Assembly: GCF_051106095.1 (NCBI RefSeq)
Contig: NC_135793.1
Location: 7,927,001-7,991,000 of the forward strand
Direction: 5' to 3'
Length of the DNA stretch: 64,000 nucleotides
Origin: Pogona vitticeps
Lineage: Eukaryota; Chordata; Lepidosauria; Squamata; Agamidae
Below the pieces are notes generated by a model. The model saw nothing but the letters and a program-made list of their open reading frames with translations. It was not told the origin of the DNA and made no database searches. Both the position numbers and the translations under genes were made by a program. Shown here in pieces: positions 33,346 to 46,465 of the stretch (position 1 is its first letter; the number at the start of each line of letters is the position of its first letter).

Positions 33346-34004
33346 AATAACCGGATCAATATTGATCCCTCTTGCCTTAGCATTTCTCAATGGGTTTTTC
33401 GTGTTTTGAACATTTTTCAGAAGACTTAAGTTTTGGATTCTGTTTCAGCAACAGAATCTGAAACTTTCTTTTTTCTCTTAAATTTAAATGTGGAATTCTA
33501 TAAAGGCAATGAGATGGAGCAGCATTGCATCTCCAAAGCTCCCAAGGAAGTGCTGATGGGCATTGAGAAAGGGGGTCCTTTTGAAGTGTACCCTCCAGCC
33601 ATACTTCCAAACACTCTGTTTTCTCCTTCATGCATTTTCTCAGCAACATATCCCAGGTTGCTCTTTCGAAAGTGCTGTGAGAAGGGGAAACCACTTTGGG
33701 ACTGACGGAAAGGCCAACCCATCTGCACCGCATATGGCTCCATGTGTAGGGAAGGGTCTTTGCCCAACTAATAAATGTTGGACAAGCTGGGTTTCTAATG
33801 CAAACTGAAATGATCGCTTCCTGGGGATCGCAATCATGGAGAGAATAATATTGCCCATGATTTAAAAATGTAGCAACCTCACTACTAAGATGGAGATCTG
33901 CTTTGAAGTTTCAAAAGGCAAGAACGGAAACAAAGAGTTTTAACAGGTAGACTATGCCAGTTTTACATATGCAGATATGGAAGAAGAAGGAAGAAGAATT
34001 GAAG
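33346..34004. other. intergenic DNA, no feature seen
   Basis: Overlapping open frames occur but look random. Confidence 0.4.
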
Positions 34005-34233
34005 AAGGTGCTATCACATCAGTTCTGACTTACAGAAACCCTTCTCAGGGCTTCCTAGATAGAGAATACTCAGAAGTGCTTTACCCTCCCCTTCCTCTAG
34101 GGGCAACCTTGGGACTGGGCAGCTGGCCCAAGGCCACCCAGGCTGGCTTTTCTCCCAGGAGGCACAGAGGGGGGAATCGAACTATCCTCTGGCTCCACAG
34201 CCAGAGACCTACCACTGAGCTATCTAGCCAGCT
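34005..34233 (-). repeat. Sauria-type SINE (type A head, BovB-like tail)
   Basis: Reverse orientation: CATCAGTTCTGACTTAC, AATACTCAGAAGTGC, GCAGCTGGCCCAAGG, then the head ending CACTGAGCTATCTAGCC. Confidence 0.85.
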
Positions 34234-34647
34234 TGTCTTATTATAACAGGATTGTCTTATTATAATGCTCCTAAAACAGGATAAGAAAAGAAAGTGGTAT
34301 TCTCATCTCATCATAGATTAGATGCTGAGACTTATGGAAAAGCGGTTTTGCTGAAGGTTGTTGATATTAGCATACCTTCAAGTTGCTTTTGCTTGCCTTG
34401 AAGTGGGCACGCTGAGTGCTAGAAAACCAAAGGTATCTGAGCATCCCGAATGCTCAGCTGAAGGCAGTGGCCGACCTACATTTTGGGGGCCCTGAAGCTT
34501 CAACTGTTATGGAGGAGGCCCTTTTACAACCAACAACAAGGTCTGGGAAACCACTGCTGTCTTCTTCAATAGGGTTATTCCCTCCCATTCCGAAAAAACA
34601 TTTGCTTCCTTTCTCTTCCCCTCCACGAAGGAGCAGAGGATGTTTTT

Positions 34648-34711
34648 AATTTCCCAGTATTGTTAAGTGGCGGTGCTGTCTTCTTAAGAAACTTAACAAT
34701 ATTGGGAAATT
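34648..34711. repeat. hairpin repeat, copy 2
   Basis: The arms AATTTCCCAGTATTGTTAAG (34648-34668) and ACTTAACAATATTGGGAAAT (34691-34711) pair at 20 of 21 positions over a 22-nt loop. Confidence 0.75.
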
Positions 34712-34989
34712 GAAAGCAGTAAGCTCTGCTTTGGTTCAATCCCAGTGATGGCACATGCTGGAAACATACCAAAGCAGAGTGCTCCTTCCTACCTGCACCT
34801 AAAAAACAGTAGCCCCTGGCAGGGACCCAGAAAAGTTTGGGTAGGGATGCTCTAAGAATGAGCAGGTTCATTCTGGCACTTTTATCATCTGGTTGCCGGT
34901 AAAGGAAGTGAACCAGCTCATCCCAACAGTGTGCCAAACAGTAGGAAATATGGTCGCAGGAATGATGTGCAGCTGAAACATGTCCTTTT

Positions 34990-36747
34990 TGGTGACCACC
35001 CCTAAACTTAAGGAAAGTTATTCTGGCTTTCTCTGTTGCCCTTCCACCGGGAGGGAAATACATTTCTCTTCAAGACAGCCTTCAGTGTGCAAAGTGTTCA
35101 GGATCTTGCTATGTATTTTATTTTGCTTTTCATTCTCCTTCGGATTCCTTGATTTTAGGTGTGTGCTTGCTTTTGGATTCTGCTGTTAAATCTGTGTTCT
35201 GTTACTGTGAGCAGCAAAAATAAAATAAAATACAGTACTCAGGGCCTGGAGAGGGAGTGTATAAATGAAATAAAAAGAAGGAAATGTTTTCACCAGACAG
35301 CTCATCTCAGAATCCTATTTCTTCCCTTTATAACCCCCTTTACATTTATTTTCATGCAATAGAGGTCTCCCTTCAGCAAACAGGAGATTATGGATTGTTT
35401 CTGCCTCATTACTCTGATTGTTCAGGGACTCCCCACAGCTTTTGTAAGTTCTTAATGTGGTCTCTTCCAGCCCCGTCACCCTGCCCCACCAGCCCCCTCC
35501 CTCAGCATCTTCTGACTCTTAAAAAGACAAGATTTTCCCCAAATCTCTCCCTCCTCTAGGGGGATAACAGAAGGATTGTTATTGTCAATTTCTGTGCTTT
35601 CTGTGGCTCTCCCCCCCCCCCCATGGGCTTTGGATCACATAGATGCAAACATTGTACCATTTATTTATTTATTTTCAATTTCAGAGGGAACAAGAAAATG
35701 CCGGAAAAGAATACAGAGACGGGAAGATCTGGCGGGGGGGGGGAGAGAGGTGGGGGAATGGAAAGGGGGAAATAACACAAAGTTGTTTTGGAAGATCTAT
35801 TTGTTCAAATAACCACACCGTGTTTCCTCGATGGCAGTGGTCTCCAATTTATGGTTAACAATTAATGAATAATTAAACTAGCTGAAATTGTAAACTTGCA
35901 ATCTACCTTGGGGCCAGCTGGAGAGAGAGAGCAAAAGGGGGGGAACCAGTGGTTTATGAGGCCTAGAAGACATTCTCTGCTTGCAAAACCACGTAAATAC
36001 TCCATCGTGAACTTTTGTCCAGCGTCCTTGCAAAACTTCGTAGCCCTGTTTAGGATTTTATGTACATAAAGGCTTTGCCAAAAATGAACAGGCATTTCTG
36101 TGCCGTGTGGTCTATAAGAGCTTGGGGGGGGGGGATCCTTTTGGGGAAGAAACTGCTCAGATCACCCAGCTGGCACATCTAATCCAAAAATATAACTATC
36201 CTCAACTCAACATGTGGTTTGCTAGAGAGACACTGCCTTGCTGTAGATGTTGCATTCCAAAGCAGATGTCAAAATATTTGAAATTCAGATCTTGAGGACT
36301 CATTAAATGTGCTGGGGTTTGAGTGAGTGTGTGTGTATGTGTGTGTTTCATTTGTCTAAATGAAACTACAAGTTGGAGTCCCATTAACAAACAACTTCAA
36401 AAGCACAGAAAGGAAAAAAAACTTACAACCTGAGTTCAATCCCAATGAATTCAGGTAGCTGGCTCAAGGTTGATGCAGATTTCCATTTTCTGAGGTCAGT
36501 AACCTAAGTATCCACCTAACTAGGGGGAAAGTACTCCTTGAATAATTATGTTGCAAACCACCCAGAGAGTGCTTTGGGTGGTATCTAAATCAAAACAACA
36601 ACAACAGCAAAAACAAAATACCAGACATTAAGAATATGGAAGCAAGATCAGATCATCCTTTTCCAAATATAATTTTGAGAAGTCAGAATTACACAACTGA
36701 TAACTGTGGCCGTTCTTTCAATAATGGGATACTATCTTTCTTTTAAT
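34990..36747. other. intergenic DNA
   Basis: LINE-tail-like scraps near 35190-35240 and 36555-36620, and homopolymer runs. No gene. Confidence 0.4.
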
Positions 36748-36900
36748 ATGCCCAGTGTGGCATAGTGAATAGATGAATTAGAATTCAGAAGACCTGAGTT
36801 CAAATCCATGCTTGGCCATAGAAATTCACTGGGGAGGGGACTTGTAAATACCTCACTTACCTTGAAACCCCTATTAGGGTTGCTATAAGTTATTTGGGGA
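36748..36900 (+). repeat. tRNA-derived SINE, type B
   Basis: GCCCAGTGTGGCATAGTG, GACCTGAGTTCAAATCC (B box), TTGGCCATAGAAATTCACTGG and the tail GGGTTGCTATAAGTTATTTGG. Confidence 0.7.
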
Positions 36901-38340
36901 GACGCAGGCTCATCACTAGCCAAACCACCCTCCAGGGTTGTTCTGAATCAGGGAGGAGAGCTAGGCATTCCATCTTGAGTTGATTGCAGGAGGAGTGGTA
37001 AGTATAAAAGCCGCAGATTGTGCAGGTGTGTGAGTGTTTCTATTGCACAGATGTACACATGTAGGTTAGCTGCAAATCTGATAGACAGATGGGAACGTGT
37101 GGGGGGAAAGGAGATTAAGAGAAAGAATTGCATTTGCATGTTTGCGTGGTCACTGTCCATGCTGGTTGCCTTCCATTTCCCTCTTGCTCCCTTGTCCACT
37201 ATCCCACCTGCCATCCTACCATGATTATGATATTCAGACATTCTGCATGGCATGCATGCCACACCATTGATAAAGTGAACTATAATCCACAAAAGCAAGT
37301 ATTATCATAAACAGCATGCTAGTCTTTGAGCTGGAAGAAGCCCATTGACTGTTTTTTGCTGAGTCACTATTCATCCAAACATTTTGGACGATTCAGACAA
37401 AAATCCGGGCAGAGATATACTGTATATATTTAGAACCACACTTCTCGTTGTTGTTCTCCTGCTGGTGGTTGGAGAGAATCAGGGCTTTTGTGACTTCGGA
37501 AGTGGCCAGTCTAAACAATACACTCCAGCCTGCCTCCCAGGTTCTTCTGCACAAAAGTTCTTGTCTTATCCTATGCATCTTTTCATATTTATTTCACCAT
37601 AAGTGATCAGCTGTAACAATGTTGTGCTTCTCATTACATAACCAAAGTTTTTTTTAGCTCTCTGTCTTTTATGTACGTTGCAATTTCTTGGACTTTACTC
37701 ATTTTCCTTTGTACTGCTTCACTGGCCACCCTCTCAGCCCTTTGCCTACTCCACGGCATCTTTGCCCTACCAGCGAATGAGACTGGCCAGTGTCACAGCA
37801 TTATCACTGTCCATATGTGCCTTTATTTCCCTTTTTCCCCCTTTATGGAGAGTGTACCTCTATGTATCTGAAATTCTGAACCTTTTATGTAGTCCTTCGA
37901 AGGGCATGACATAATGCACGCTCAGAAAGGTTACTCCTACAGGCTTTTTATAAAACTAAGTAGTTTTGGTTTCCTGGATGATTTCAGAATGGCATATGAG
38001 TCTATAAAAACAAATTAATTGTTTCTAGTTCCTTCTTTGTTATCAAACAGACAACTGTGGCTAGCTGCTGCATTCTGTTTCGGGGACTACAATGTCCATA
38101 ATCCTCCAACCAACTGGCTGGGGATTCTGGGAGCTGTAGTTCCTGAAAGCACCCTTTTTGAGCTTTGGCTGGAATCTATTTCTTTATCTTTAGGGGTAAC
38201 TCTGCTGTGTGTGCTGCAACTGGTCTGTGTGGTGTGTAAAGGATGGAAGAAGTGTCAAAGGCTGCTGGGTTTTTTTCTCCATCACTCTCCCCACCCCACC
38301 CCCACCCTCCATCTTTTCCCCTAAGGCACACACAGCCCGT

Positions 38341-38388
<48 letters not shown>

Positions 38389-39543
38389 CCAACTTGAGTG
38401 GTCCTTTTAAGAGCCGTCATTCAAAGAAAGCTCTGCTTGGGCAGAGGGCGAGACAGACAGAGAGGCGAGGTTTTTTTCTCTGCGCTCTTGATCCATGGCA
38501 CCCAATCCACATCTGGTGCACCAGCAGGTAGCCCTGCTCCGCCATATGCTCTCCGGGCTGCTACAATTACTCCTCCTAAAGGAAGCCAGGCCGGGTGGGA
38601 AGAGGAGGTGAAGGAGGGAGGGAGGGAGGAGGCCTCAGCAGCAGCATCCTCTGCTTGCAAGGGCTGGAAAGGGACAATCCAGAAAAGCAAGGCAGTTGGG
38701 AAACAAAGCCCCCCCCCCTCCGAACAAGAACCCAAACGGTCCTGGATGCAGCTGGTTGGGTGGTCTGGAGGCCCCTCCCGCTGAACCTGGCACAGAGGTG
38801 GCTTGGCAAGCTGCTTTCCCCAGAAGTAACTCATTCCTCTTAACTTCTTACAGCCTTTGAGAAGCAACGCATGGGGTGTCCGGCGGTTACATTGTTGGGG
38901 GGGGGGGGCAAGGAGTAAGTCTTTATTTACTACTTGTGATGCTTCTTGCTTCCTGTTCTCTTGTGGAGGGGATTGGTGTTGGTACGAAAGTGGTAGACAT
39001 TCCGATCAAAACGTTTTCAAAAAGGCTTCAGACGCCTTATATGAATTGCAACTTTTGAGAACTACAAGGAAATAATTACAAATACGACAGCAAAGCCGTC
39101 ATTTTTTAATTCTTCTCATTTCTCTACTTTTGAAATGTAACTTCAGCATCCCAAATGTAACCACTTACCATGAATTACAGTGTTTGTAATTCATTAGTTT
39201 CAAGTCCTGAACTCCAGCAAGATTCCCTTTGTGTGTGAATTCAAGAAGACGCAGAATTCGTGGGATTCCAAGTTTAGGAAAAAAATTAGGAAAAGGCCAT
39301 GTGCTCTTTAAAAGAATGCAAACGCAAGAGCAGGTGATACTTTTATTAGGACCACTTTGAAAAGTGAACAAATCTCTTCCTCGGACTGTGCACTAAGATG
39401 TTGTAGAAAGTTCAGGAGATATATATATATATATATATATCTTATTTAGAGACAGCCTTTCCCCTGATAGAGAACTTAAGAAGGCTCAGAGTGTTAAAAA
39501 GTGGAATTAAAAACACAATAAATTATATAAGCGTTTCCTCGTA
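36901..39543. other. intergenic DNA with microsatellites
   Basis: (GA)n at 38344-38388 and (AT)n at 39419-39440. A purine-rich stretch with modest GC lies at 38400-38830. No gene can be supported. Confidence 0.4.
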
Positions 39544-39545
39544 TA

Positions 39546-40082
39546 CCGTGTTTCCCCGAAAATAACACAGGGTCTTATATTAATTTTGGCTCCAAAAATG
39601 TATTAGGGCTTATGTTCAGGGGATGTTTTATTTATTCTTTCATATACTGTACAACCATCTACGTTGATTCAAATACAGTCCTGCCCTCTTCACCTGGTTG
39701 CTGCACAAGGGTGGAGGGCAGGGTTTCACTTTGCTGTTGTTTACTTGTTAAGTCGTGTCTGACTCTACGTGACCCCATGGACCAGAGCACACCAGGCCCC
39801 CCTGTCTTCCACTGCCTCCCAGAGTTGGGTCAAATTCATGCTGGTCGCTTCGATGACCCTGTCCAACCATCTCCTCCTCTGCCGTCCCCTTCTCCTCTTG
39901 CCTTCACACTTTCCCAACATCAGGGTCTTTTCCAAGGAGTCTTCTCTTCTCATGAGATGGCCAAAATATTGGAGCCTCAGCTTCAGGATCTGTCCTTCCA
40001 GTGAGCACTCGGGGTTGATTTCCTTTAGAATGGATAGGTTTGTTCTTTCTCTTAATGGGGGCTTATTTTTGGGGAAACGGGG
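39546..40082. mobile_element. CCCTGTTTCCC-type MITE split by a BovB insertion
   Basis: Ends CCGTGTTTCCCCGAAAATAA and the complement of GGGGAAACGGGG, flanked by TA (39544-39545, 40083-40084). Aligned with the whole copy at 20227, about 314 bp of BovB interrupt it between TTTCACTT and the GGGGCTTATTTTT end. Confidence 0.85.
39732..40045 (-). repeat. BovB LINE 3' end nested in a MITE
   Basis: Minus-strand translation gives GKCEGKRRRGRQRRRWLD and NLTQLWEAVEDRGAW. The element is flanked by TTTCACTT (39724-39731) and TTTCTCTT (40046-40053), a plausible one-mismatch 8-bp target duplication. Confidence 0.9.
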
Positions 40083-40142
40083 TATTAAAATAATTAAAGT
40101 ATGATAGTAATTAAAATACAGTGGAATAATTAAAAGCAAGCA

Positions 40143-40437
40143 AACATTAAAAGCTACCTTAACTTAACAAAAAGGTGTTCAGGGACTCAATCCTGATAGT
40201 TAAAAGCCTGTCTGAAAGGGTGGGTCTTCAGCTGTCGGTGGGAGGATAAAAGGGAGGGGGCCAGCCGGATCTCCGAGGAAGAGCATCCCATTGCCTGGGA
40301 GCAGCCACAGAGAAGGTCCTCACTCCGTGTCCCTATTAAATGTGGTATGGCAATGGGACTGAGCGGAGGGCTTCACATTATCTTAAGCACCATGAAGGTT
40401 CATATGGGATATGATGGTCCTTTAGGGCAGCCAAAGA
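40143..40437 (-). repeat. LINE 3' end (L2/CR1-like)
   Basis: The minus strand reads through CCATATGAACCTTCATGG, GAGTGAGGACCTTCTCTGTG and GAAGACCCACCCTTTCAGAC, the same ORF2 C-terminal region as at 936 and 3380. Confidence 0.6.
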
Positions 40438-40885
40438 GTCCCAAAACAAATGGAGCCAGCATTTGAAGCAGATCTGGCGCCATCATCTGCCATGAATGTT
40501 GGAGGCGCTCACATATATATTTTTTTTCTGGCCTTTCCACCAAATCTTGGTGCACAGGCTGAAGAAGATGGATTACCCTCGAAAGCCACTGCTTGTTTAA
40601 TTTTTTTTTAAATCGTCTAACAAAAGTCTTGCGTGCTCTTGCGTTTGGATGATTCTCGGTTTGTTTAATAGCAGCAGTAATAAAATGTGACACAAACACA
40701 TGGGCGGCGTCCTAAATTAAGCTGCTAAAAAGAAAAAAGTGTGGAGCAAAAGAGAAGAAACTTGTACATGGGACACTGAGTTCCGTTCTGCCGTGACACT
40801 CAAAACAAAATCTCTGAGCTCAGCATTTTATCGTTTTTACGTTTGTATGTAGTTAAAAAAAATCAATAAATGTAGACCTACAAGC

Positions 40886-40987
<102 letters not shown>

Positions 40988-41499
40988 ATTATATGTATAC
41001 TCACTAAGTCCCATTGAGTTCAATGGCATTTACCTGCAGGGAAGTGAGTCTAGAATCTCAGCCTTCGGAGGGCCTCGTCAAAGTTTTTGAAAATTATGCA
41101 GGCTGTTATGAGGGAATCTAGAAATATTTCCTGCTGTTATTATCATCTGCTTAATTCTAGGAGGATTCCCCATAGATGGCCATGCGTGACTCCACAGCTT
41201 CTTGCTTTCTACTGCAATTGCCTCAGAAATGCACAAAACACCCCCGGTTTGATTAGTGTTTCTGTGTTTGTCCACAGGCGGTGGACGCTCTCATTCAAGA
41301 CGAACACGGTCAACATGGTATAAGCTTTTGTGAACTCGTTAGCCTTTGAAAACACAGAGAAGGTTGCCTAAAGGCTTACATATTTGAGTCTGTGATTTTA
41401 AGCATACTTATGAAGTGTGTGTGTGTGTGGGGGGTCATTCTTACCTATCTCAGAGATTGAAGAACCTAGTTAAGCAAAGGTGGCTGACAAGAGGTTTTA

Positions 41500-41625
41500 T
41501 TACTGAAGGTAAGCTGATCTGGCCCTGTCAGATGCCTGGATGAGAAACCACCTGGGAGCTATATTTAAGCTGTGGTCCTTGGAGGAAGAGTGGTGGATTG
41601 TAATACATAATTCATTTCTGCATAA
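41500..41625 (+). repeat. 5S rRNA-derived SINE
   Basis: GATCTGGCCCTGTCAGATGC, then GGATGAGAAACCACCTGGGA and AAGCTGTGGTCC follow the 5S rRNA 3' half (TGGATGGGAGACCGCCTGGGA...). The sequence after it is non-5S. Diverged, so a SINE remnant and not a gene. Confidence 0.65.
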
Positions 41626-41881
41626 ACATGCTTAGGATTGGGCTGTAAATTACAGCCATACCCTCTCACCCTGCCCTCGGCACAGCTAAACTGCAAAGCC
41701 GGAGGGACCACCTTCTCTTGCATCCTTGGGCTCAGGTCAACACTTGAGTCTCTGCCTTAATGCAAAATGTGTCAGGGAGCACATCTAGGAACATATGCAG
41801 TGCGGATGGGTGCGTGCGTGGAGGGTGTGTGATGCAGTACAGAACAGCTAAGACCTACAGTATATACAGATCTCTAATTTA

Positions 41882-42117
41882 CCATATTTTCTGTGTATAA
41901 GACGCCCCCCCACTTTTCTAATCCAAAATTAAGAAATCTAAGTGGGGCTTAGCAAGTGATGGAAAAAGCAGGGATCAAAGCCCTGCAGGATCACTTTGAT
42001 CCCTGCTTTCCCCTCCACTTGTTTTTGTTCTCTCCTCGGCTTACTTCCATGTATAAGACGACCCTCAGGTTTTAGTCTAAAGATTTATACAAAAGTGTAA
42101 TACAGGGGAAAATGTGG
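41882..42117. mobile_element. MITE with GTATTTTTC-type termini and TA duplication
   Basis: Ends CCATATTTTCTGTGTATAAG and the complement of CAGGGGAAAATGTGG. TA flanks at 41880-41881 and 42118-42119. Internal arms AGCAGGGATCAAAG and CTTTGATCCCTGCT form a perfect 14-bp stem. Same family as 58493, opposite orientation. Confidence 0.75.
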
Positions 42118-43144
42118 TATTTCAGAACTTGGGAAAAGTCAGGCCGTGTCCTCACTTTTTGGGATTGCAGTGGCCAAAATCCCCAAGCCAGCATGACCCA
42201 AGCACTGTGTCTTCTATTATATGACATATTAACAAGGGTGAACTGCAATAAAAGGTTGCAGTGTGCAGTGCTCCTATGCAGGGTATCAGCCAGCCAGTTC
42301 TGTTTCTTTCGAAGGATTCTATTCCATTCTTCCCATCCATCCAGTTTTCTATCCCTTCCCCCTTCAGCCAGGTTTCTGCAGTCACTGAACACACTTAGGG
42401 CTTGTTGAGTTCTTGCTATATCCTTATTAAACTCCCAAGTTCAGGCTCTTGTCTTTAAATGATTTCTATGTTATTGCTAATTTGTTGTGATTGTGGTTTT
42501 ACAAAACCTCAGAGAGCCCATACACCTACCAATTTCTCCTCTTTGTGTAGGGAGTGGAGCAGCTTTGGCTACCTAAGGATCAAGTAAACTACATTATGGA
42601 AAATTTAAAAGAACAGTATAGTGATCATTAAATATTCTTGGGCGTTTGGACTCACAGACCAAATAACTGGCTGGCACAAACAGATTATTGTTTCTGTAAA
42701 AACAAATGCGTAAAAGGGGATAGGACTCTGGAATACTCATAGTATTTATTAATTTATTCCCTGACTTTCCTCCAAGGAATAAAAGATTTTAATCCCCACC
42801 ATTACCATTATATGATCCTCACAACAACTTTGTAAGGCAGGGCAGGGTGTCAGACAAAGAAATTGATGGCTGACCAGCAAGTCTTATGAGTTTGTAGGGG
42901 TGGGGGTGGACAGCTGAAGTTGAAGGCCATATTAGAAAATAACAAGATCTAGTTATTCCAAGTTGTGATTTCCTTAAAATTTAGAAGCCATCTAAGCATA
43001 ATCCCACAGAGTGTTCTGATCTTCCACAGTTTTGAAATTAGTGTGCTTTGACTTTGGGATAAGTTATCAACAGGTATACACTTGCTTAGGGTGTGGGTAC
43101 ATTAGTGGCAGGGAGCAATTTTGTGTGAACTGCTTTGGAATGTC
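42118..43144. other. intergenic DNA
   Basis: A remnant of a CORE/MIR-like SINE may lie at 42730-42850 (ATGATCCTCACAACAACTTTG). No gene. Confidence 0.35.
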
Positions 43145-43495
43145 CGGGCTTGATTAGAGAAACTCAATCAAGCCCGACAGTATACACAGGAATGACTCCT
43201 AGCAATATCGTCAAGTGGTTTAAAAAGTGAGCCACTTCAGGATATTGGCAGGTTAATACTTCCAAAGCCACCACTGAAGTTTCAACTGTGGGGGATACTC
43301 AATTGGCTTTTCAAGACCAGGCAAAGAAAATATATTTTAATTTTTATAACTGATGCAGGACACCAGCAATAGTCCATTATAGAGTTTTAAAAATTCACTT
43401 CCCCTATCCCTTTGTCAAGGAGCGGAGGAAGTGATTAATTTGCCAATATCCTGAAGTGGCCCACTCATTAAGCCACTTCATGATATTGGCAAATT
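43145..43495. repeat. hairpin-rich repeat with copies 3 and 4 of the hairpin
   Basis: Three hairpins: CGGGCTTGATT/AATCAAGCCCG (43145-43176); 43202-43249, with GCCACTTCAGGATATTGGC as the better arm; and 43437-43495, whose arms pair at 23 of 24 positions (consensus TTTGCCAATATCCTGAAGTG). The whole looks like one unclassified foldback-type element. Confidence 0.7.
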
Positions 43496-43639
43496 CAAAC
43501 CAGAAGGCTTGCTTTAGATTGGTTTCAGTGCACTGGAACTGATGCAAACCAGAACGATCCTACCCACACCAAAAAGTAGAAGCTCCTGACAGGGCTTTGG
43601 AAAGGTATGGATAGGACCACTCTGTGGACAGGCTAGTGC

Positions 43640-45417
43640 ACTCTAGTAAAGGTGTTGTCTGACTGCTGTCTTTAAGAGCCCACCAGCAAACCAAACGACA
43701 GCTTCAAAACCTGTGTAGCCAGTCTCTTACAGTTTCCATTTTGGGCTTTGCTTGAATTGCTCGAACACAGGGCTGAAATACTAATGTGTTTTCTTCTTTT
43801 AATGATGCATGAATCATACATCTGATTTAACCCTGAGTCTCACCAGTTCTCATGTGACACAAATTATCACTATACAACACTGGCTCCCCAGCAGTCTAAT
43901 GATCACAATACAAAAGCCTTTGCCCCATTGCTGCTCGAAACAAGAAAATGCAGGTGCAATGGGAAGACAGGCTGGCTTTTAAATCCTGAGCACAATTTTG
44001 GTACGGAAAACAAATGATCAGTGGTACAGTGACGGTAAGTCTTATCCATTCTATTTATACTCCTCCACCTCCCTTTTCTGTCTTGAGAACAGGACTCCAG
44101 CTGATTTAAAAATAAGTGCAATTCAAACATCCTGTAAATAAAAGCAAATAAAAGTAAATAAAAATGCAAAACACAATTGACACAAGCAGTGCTACTGGAA
44201 AGTTACTTTTTATTTTAAAACTGCAGCTCACAGAATCTCCCCGGCAGCACTGCCACTGGACTTGGGGTCAGAAGGATTCTGGGTGTAGTAGTCCAGAAAG
44301 TAATTTTGTCCTGCACAACCCATGTGACAAGTGGCTGGCTGGCAGATTCCAACAGCAATCGTCCAGAAATGTAACTGTTCCAAAGTCTGTGTGTAGGGTA
44401 CAAAAATGGCGAATGTTGCATGCATGTATTCAACTGGGAGCAGTCCCACACTGAACAGCTGGAGGATTTTGAGGGTGGTGGTTCAATATTAGTCAGTGAC
44501 TTTCCTCTGTTGTCAGAGAGAAAGATAACAAGTTGATAGATACACAAAACACACACAAACATTTTCCTTGCCCTAACTTCTGCTGTGTCCACATTTGGAA
44601 TCCCTCTGGGAACGTTTAGTGAATTCCTTTGTATTTCTACCAAAACAGCAGGTTATAATTTCCCTGTCCAGTAGCTGTACATTTCAGGGCCATGAAAGAG
44701 AAGCTTCCATTGTCAGAATTTTTCCAGTTAGGCCACTGTCAGTTCAGATGCAGCAAGGAAAGGGTTAAAGGCCCCCTAGGCCATGACTGTGACCCAGGGA
44801 CCTTTCCCCATGTGTCCTTCCATCCCCTCCACTCAATGGGAAGATGACCACCCAGCTGATGAACCCTGTTGTAGGCGGCCAGAGAATTCCTCTTGGTGTC
44901 TCCAAAATCCTCCCAGCTTTTGACCCCAGCAGCCTCTGGAATGGACCTTCTGTCTCATTGTCTGCCCAGGTGGGCATTGAGCTATTGTTCATTTGCACAG
45001 GTGTTTCACAAGAATGTACACAAACCTCTTCAATTAGATTGGTTAATTAATCAAGGATGGGTGTACAAGCCAATTCTGCGTTTAAGCCCAGTTTCTTTCC
45101 ATGCTGAGCCAGAGGTTGTCCCACGAGAAAATGGAAGCCATATAATGGCCATCACCTAAGACGGTGGTTCTCATTATTTCATGCCTTGCATCCTGAAAGT
45201 CAATCTCAAACAACTACAACAATCATAATGCCCCACCATAGTGCCCAACAATAGCCACACGGCCTGCGAAGAACATTTATTCATTTACAACTCTTCTGAC
45301 CCCATGGCTTTTTGATTTCAATATTTCTTTACATTTATACCCCACCTTTCCTCCAATGAGTTCAAGGTGGCCTTCATGGCTCTCCTCCACCCCCTTTATT
45401 TTCACAGCAGTCCTAGA
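43640..45417. other. intergenic DNA
   Basis: Unique-looking. A LINE- or SINE-tail-like scrap lies at 45300-45410. No gene. Confidence 0.4.
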
Positions 45418-45505
45418 TCAGACTGGGTTCAAATCCCCTGACCTGAGATTTGAACCCAGGTCTCACAAGTCCTCGTTCAGCTCTGACAGATAGACCACAA
45501 TGCTT
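45418..45505 (-). repeat. tRNA-derived SINE, type B, fragment
   Basis: Reverse orientation: GAGATTTGAACCCAGGTCTC (B box), then CAGATAGACCACAATG. Confidence 0.5.
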
Positions 45506-46465
45506 CTTAAAAGATCCAAAGCAAAGATGGGAAAAGTTGCTTTCCTGCAGTGATATTCTTGGGAGTGGCCACAGTGGCTGGCGTATTCTGGCAACAGCAT
45601 GGAAAGAAGTAACTTCTCGGGTCCAGATTTGCTTCCCTTAAGACATAAACAGAAGTCCTGGGCCTTAGCCCATTGATCAGAGCTTTCAATCAATGGGCAC
45701 GGGGGAGTCAATACACTCTCCAACTCAAGATAATACAAATAGCAATAAAATAGCACCATTGATTTTAAAATACCCCATTCAAGGCTTTATAAAGTATTCA
45801 TTAAATGACTATTAGAACAAATTGAAAGCACTAGGAGGAAGGCTAGCTAGTTATGCAGATTTACGTCATTTGGGTGAATTCAGAAATGCCATACGGAATA
45901 TCATTCACAAGAGTCATCCTCCTCAATGCCCTCGGTTTTGGAACTGGGCACAATCCATATGTACCACTGCACATTAGGTTTATAAACAGGCCTGTATCCC
46001 TACCTGCCAAGGTAATGTACATCAGTCTAAATGTATAAACTATCACCATCTTGGGCTAAATCATCTGGGTGGTAATCTGGAGTGGGAGAAACAGCCAGTA
46101 AGGAAAGAGTTAAGCCGCTCCTCAGCTGCTCCTCTGGAGTATATGCGCCTGGCAATGTGTATATTGCGTTGAGCTGGGGAAAAGTTTTCGGATTGCATCC
46201 AGATGCCAGAATTCCCCATCCCTGTGTGGCCAGTGGCCACACTGACTGGGAGCTATGGGGAGTTTTTAGTCCAGAAAAACAAACTTCTGCTAGGCTCTGG
46301 GGTCGCACGAAAGAATAAAGATTTATTTCATCACATTTATAAGGAAGTTTGTGTGACTATGGCAAGTTTTTGTCAAAAGCCAACCAACCCCACTATCAAA
46401 TGAAAAAAATTCACCTTGGTTCTGTCCCTGAAAAAAGCATCAACCCTTTCTGGTTAGAAGAAATC
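45506..46465. other. intergenic DNA
   Basis: A palindromic patch at 46205-46270 (CCAGAATTCCCCATC ... GGGAGCTATGGGGAG) may be a MITE remnant. No gene. Confidence 0.35.

Noticed and set aside
38400-38870. Possible promoter or exon of a second gene (modestly GC-rich, open frames both ways)
   Set aside because: CpG is not clearly enriched, no core promoter or splice pair, translations match nothing.
41500-41625. 5S rRNA gene
   Set aside because: Only the 3' half resembles 5S, with many differences and unrelated flanks.
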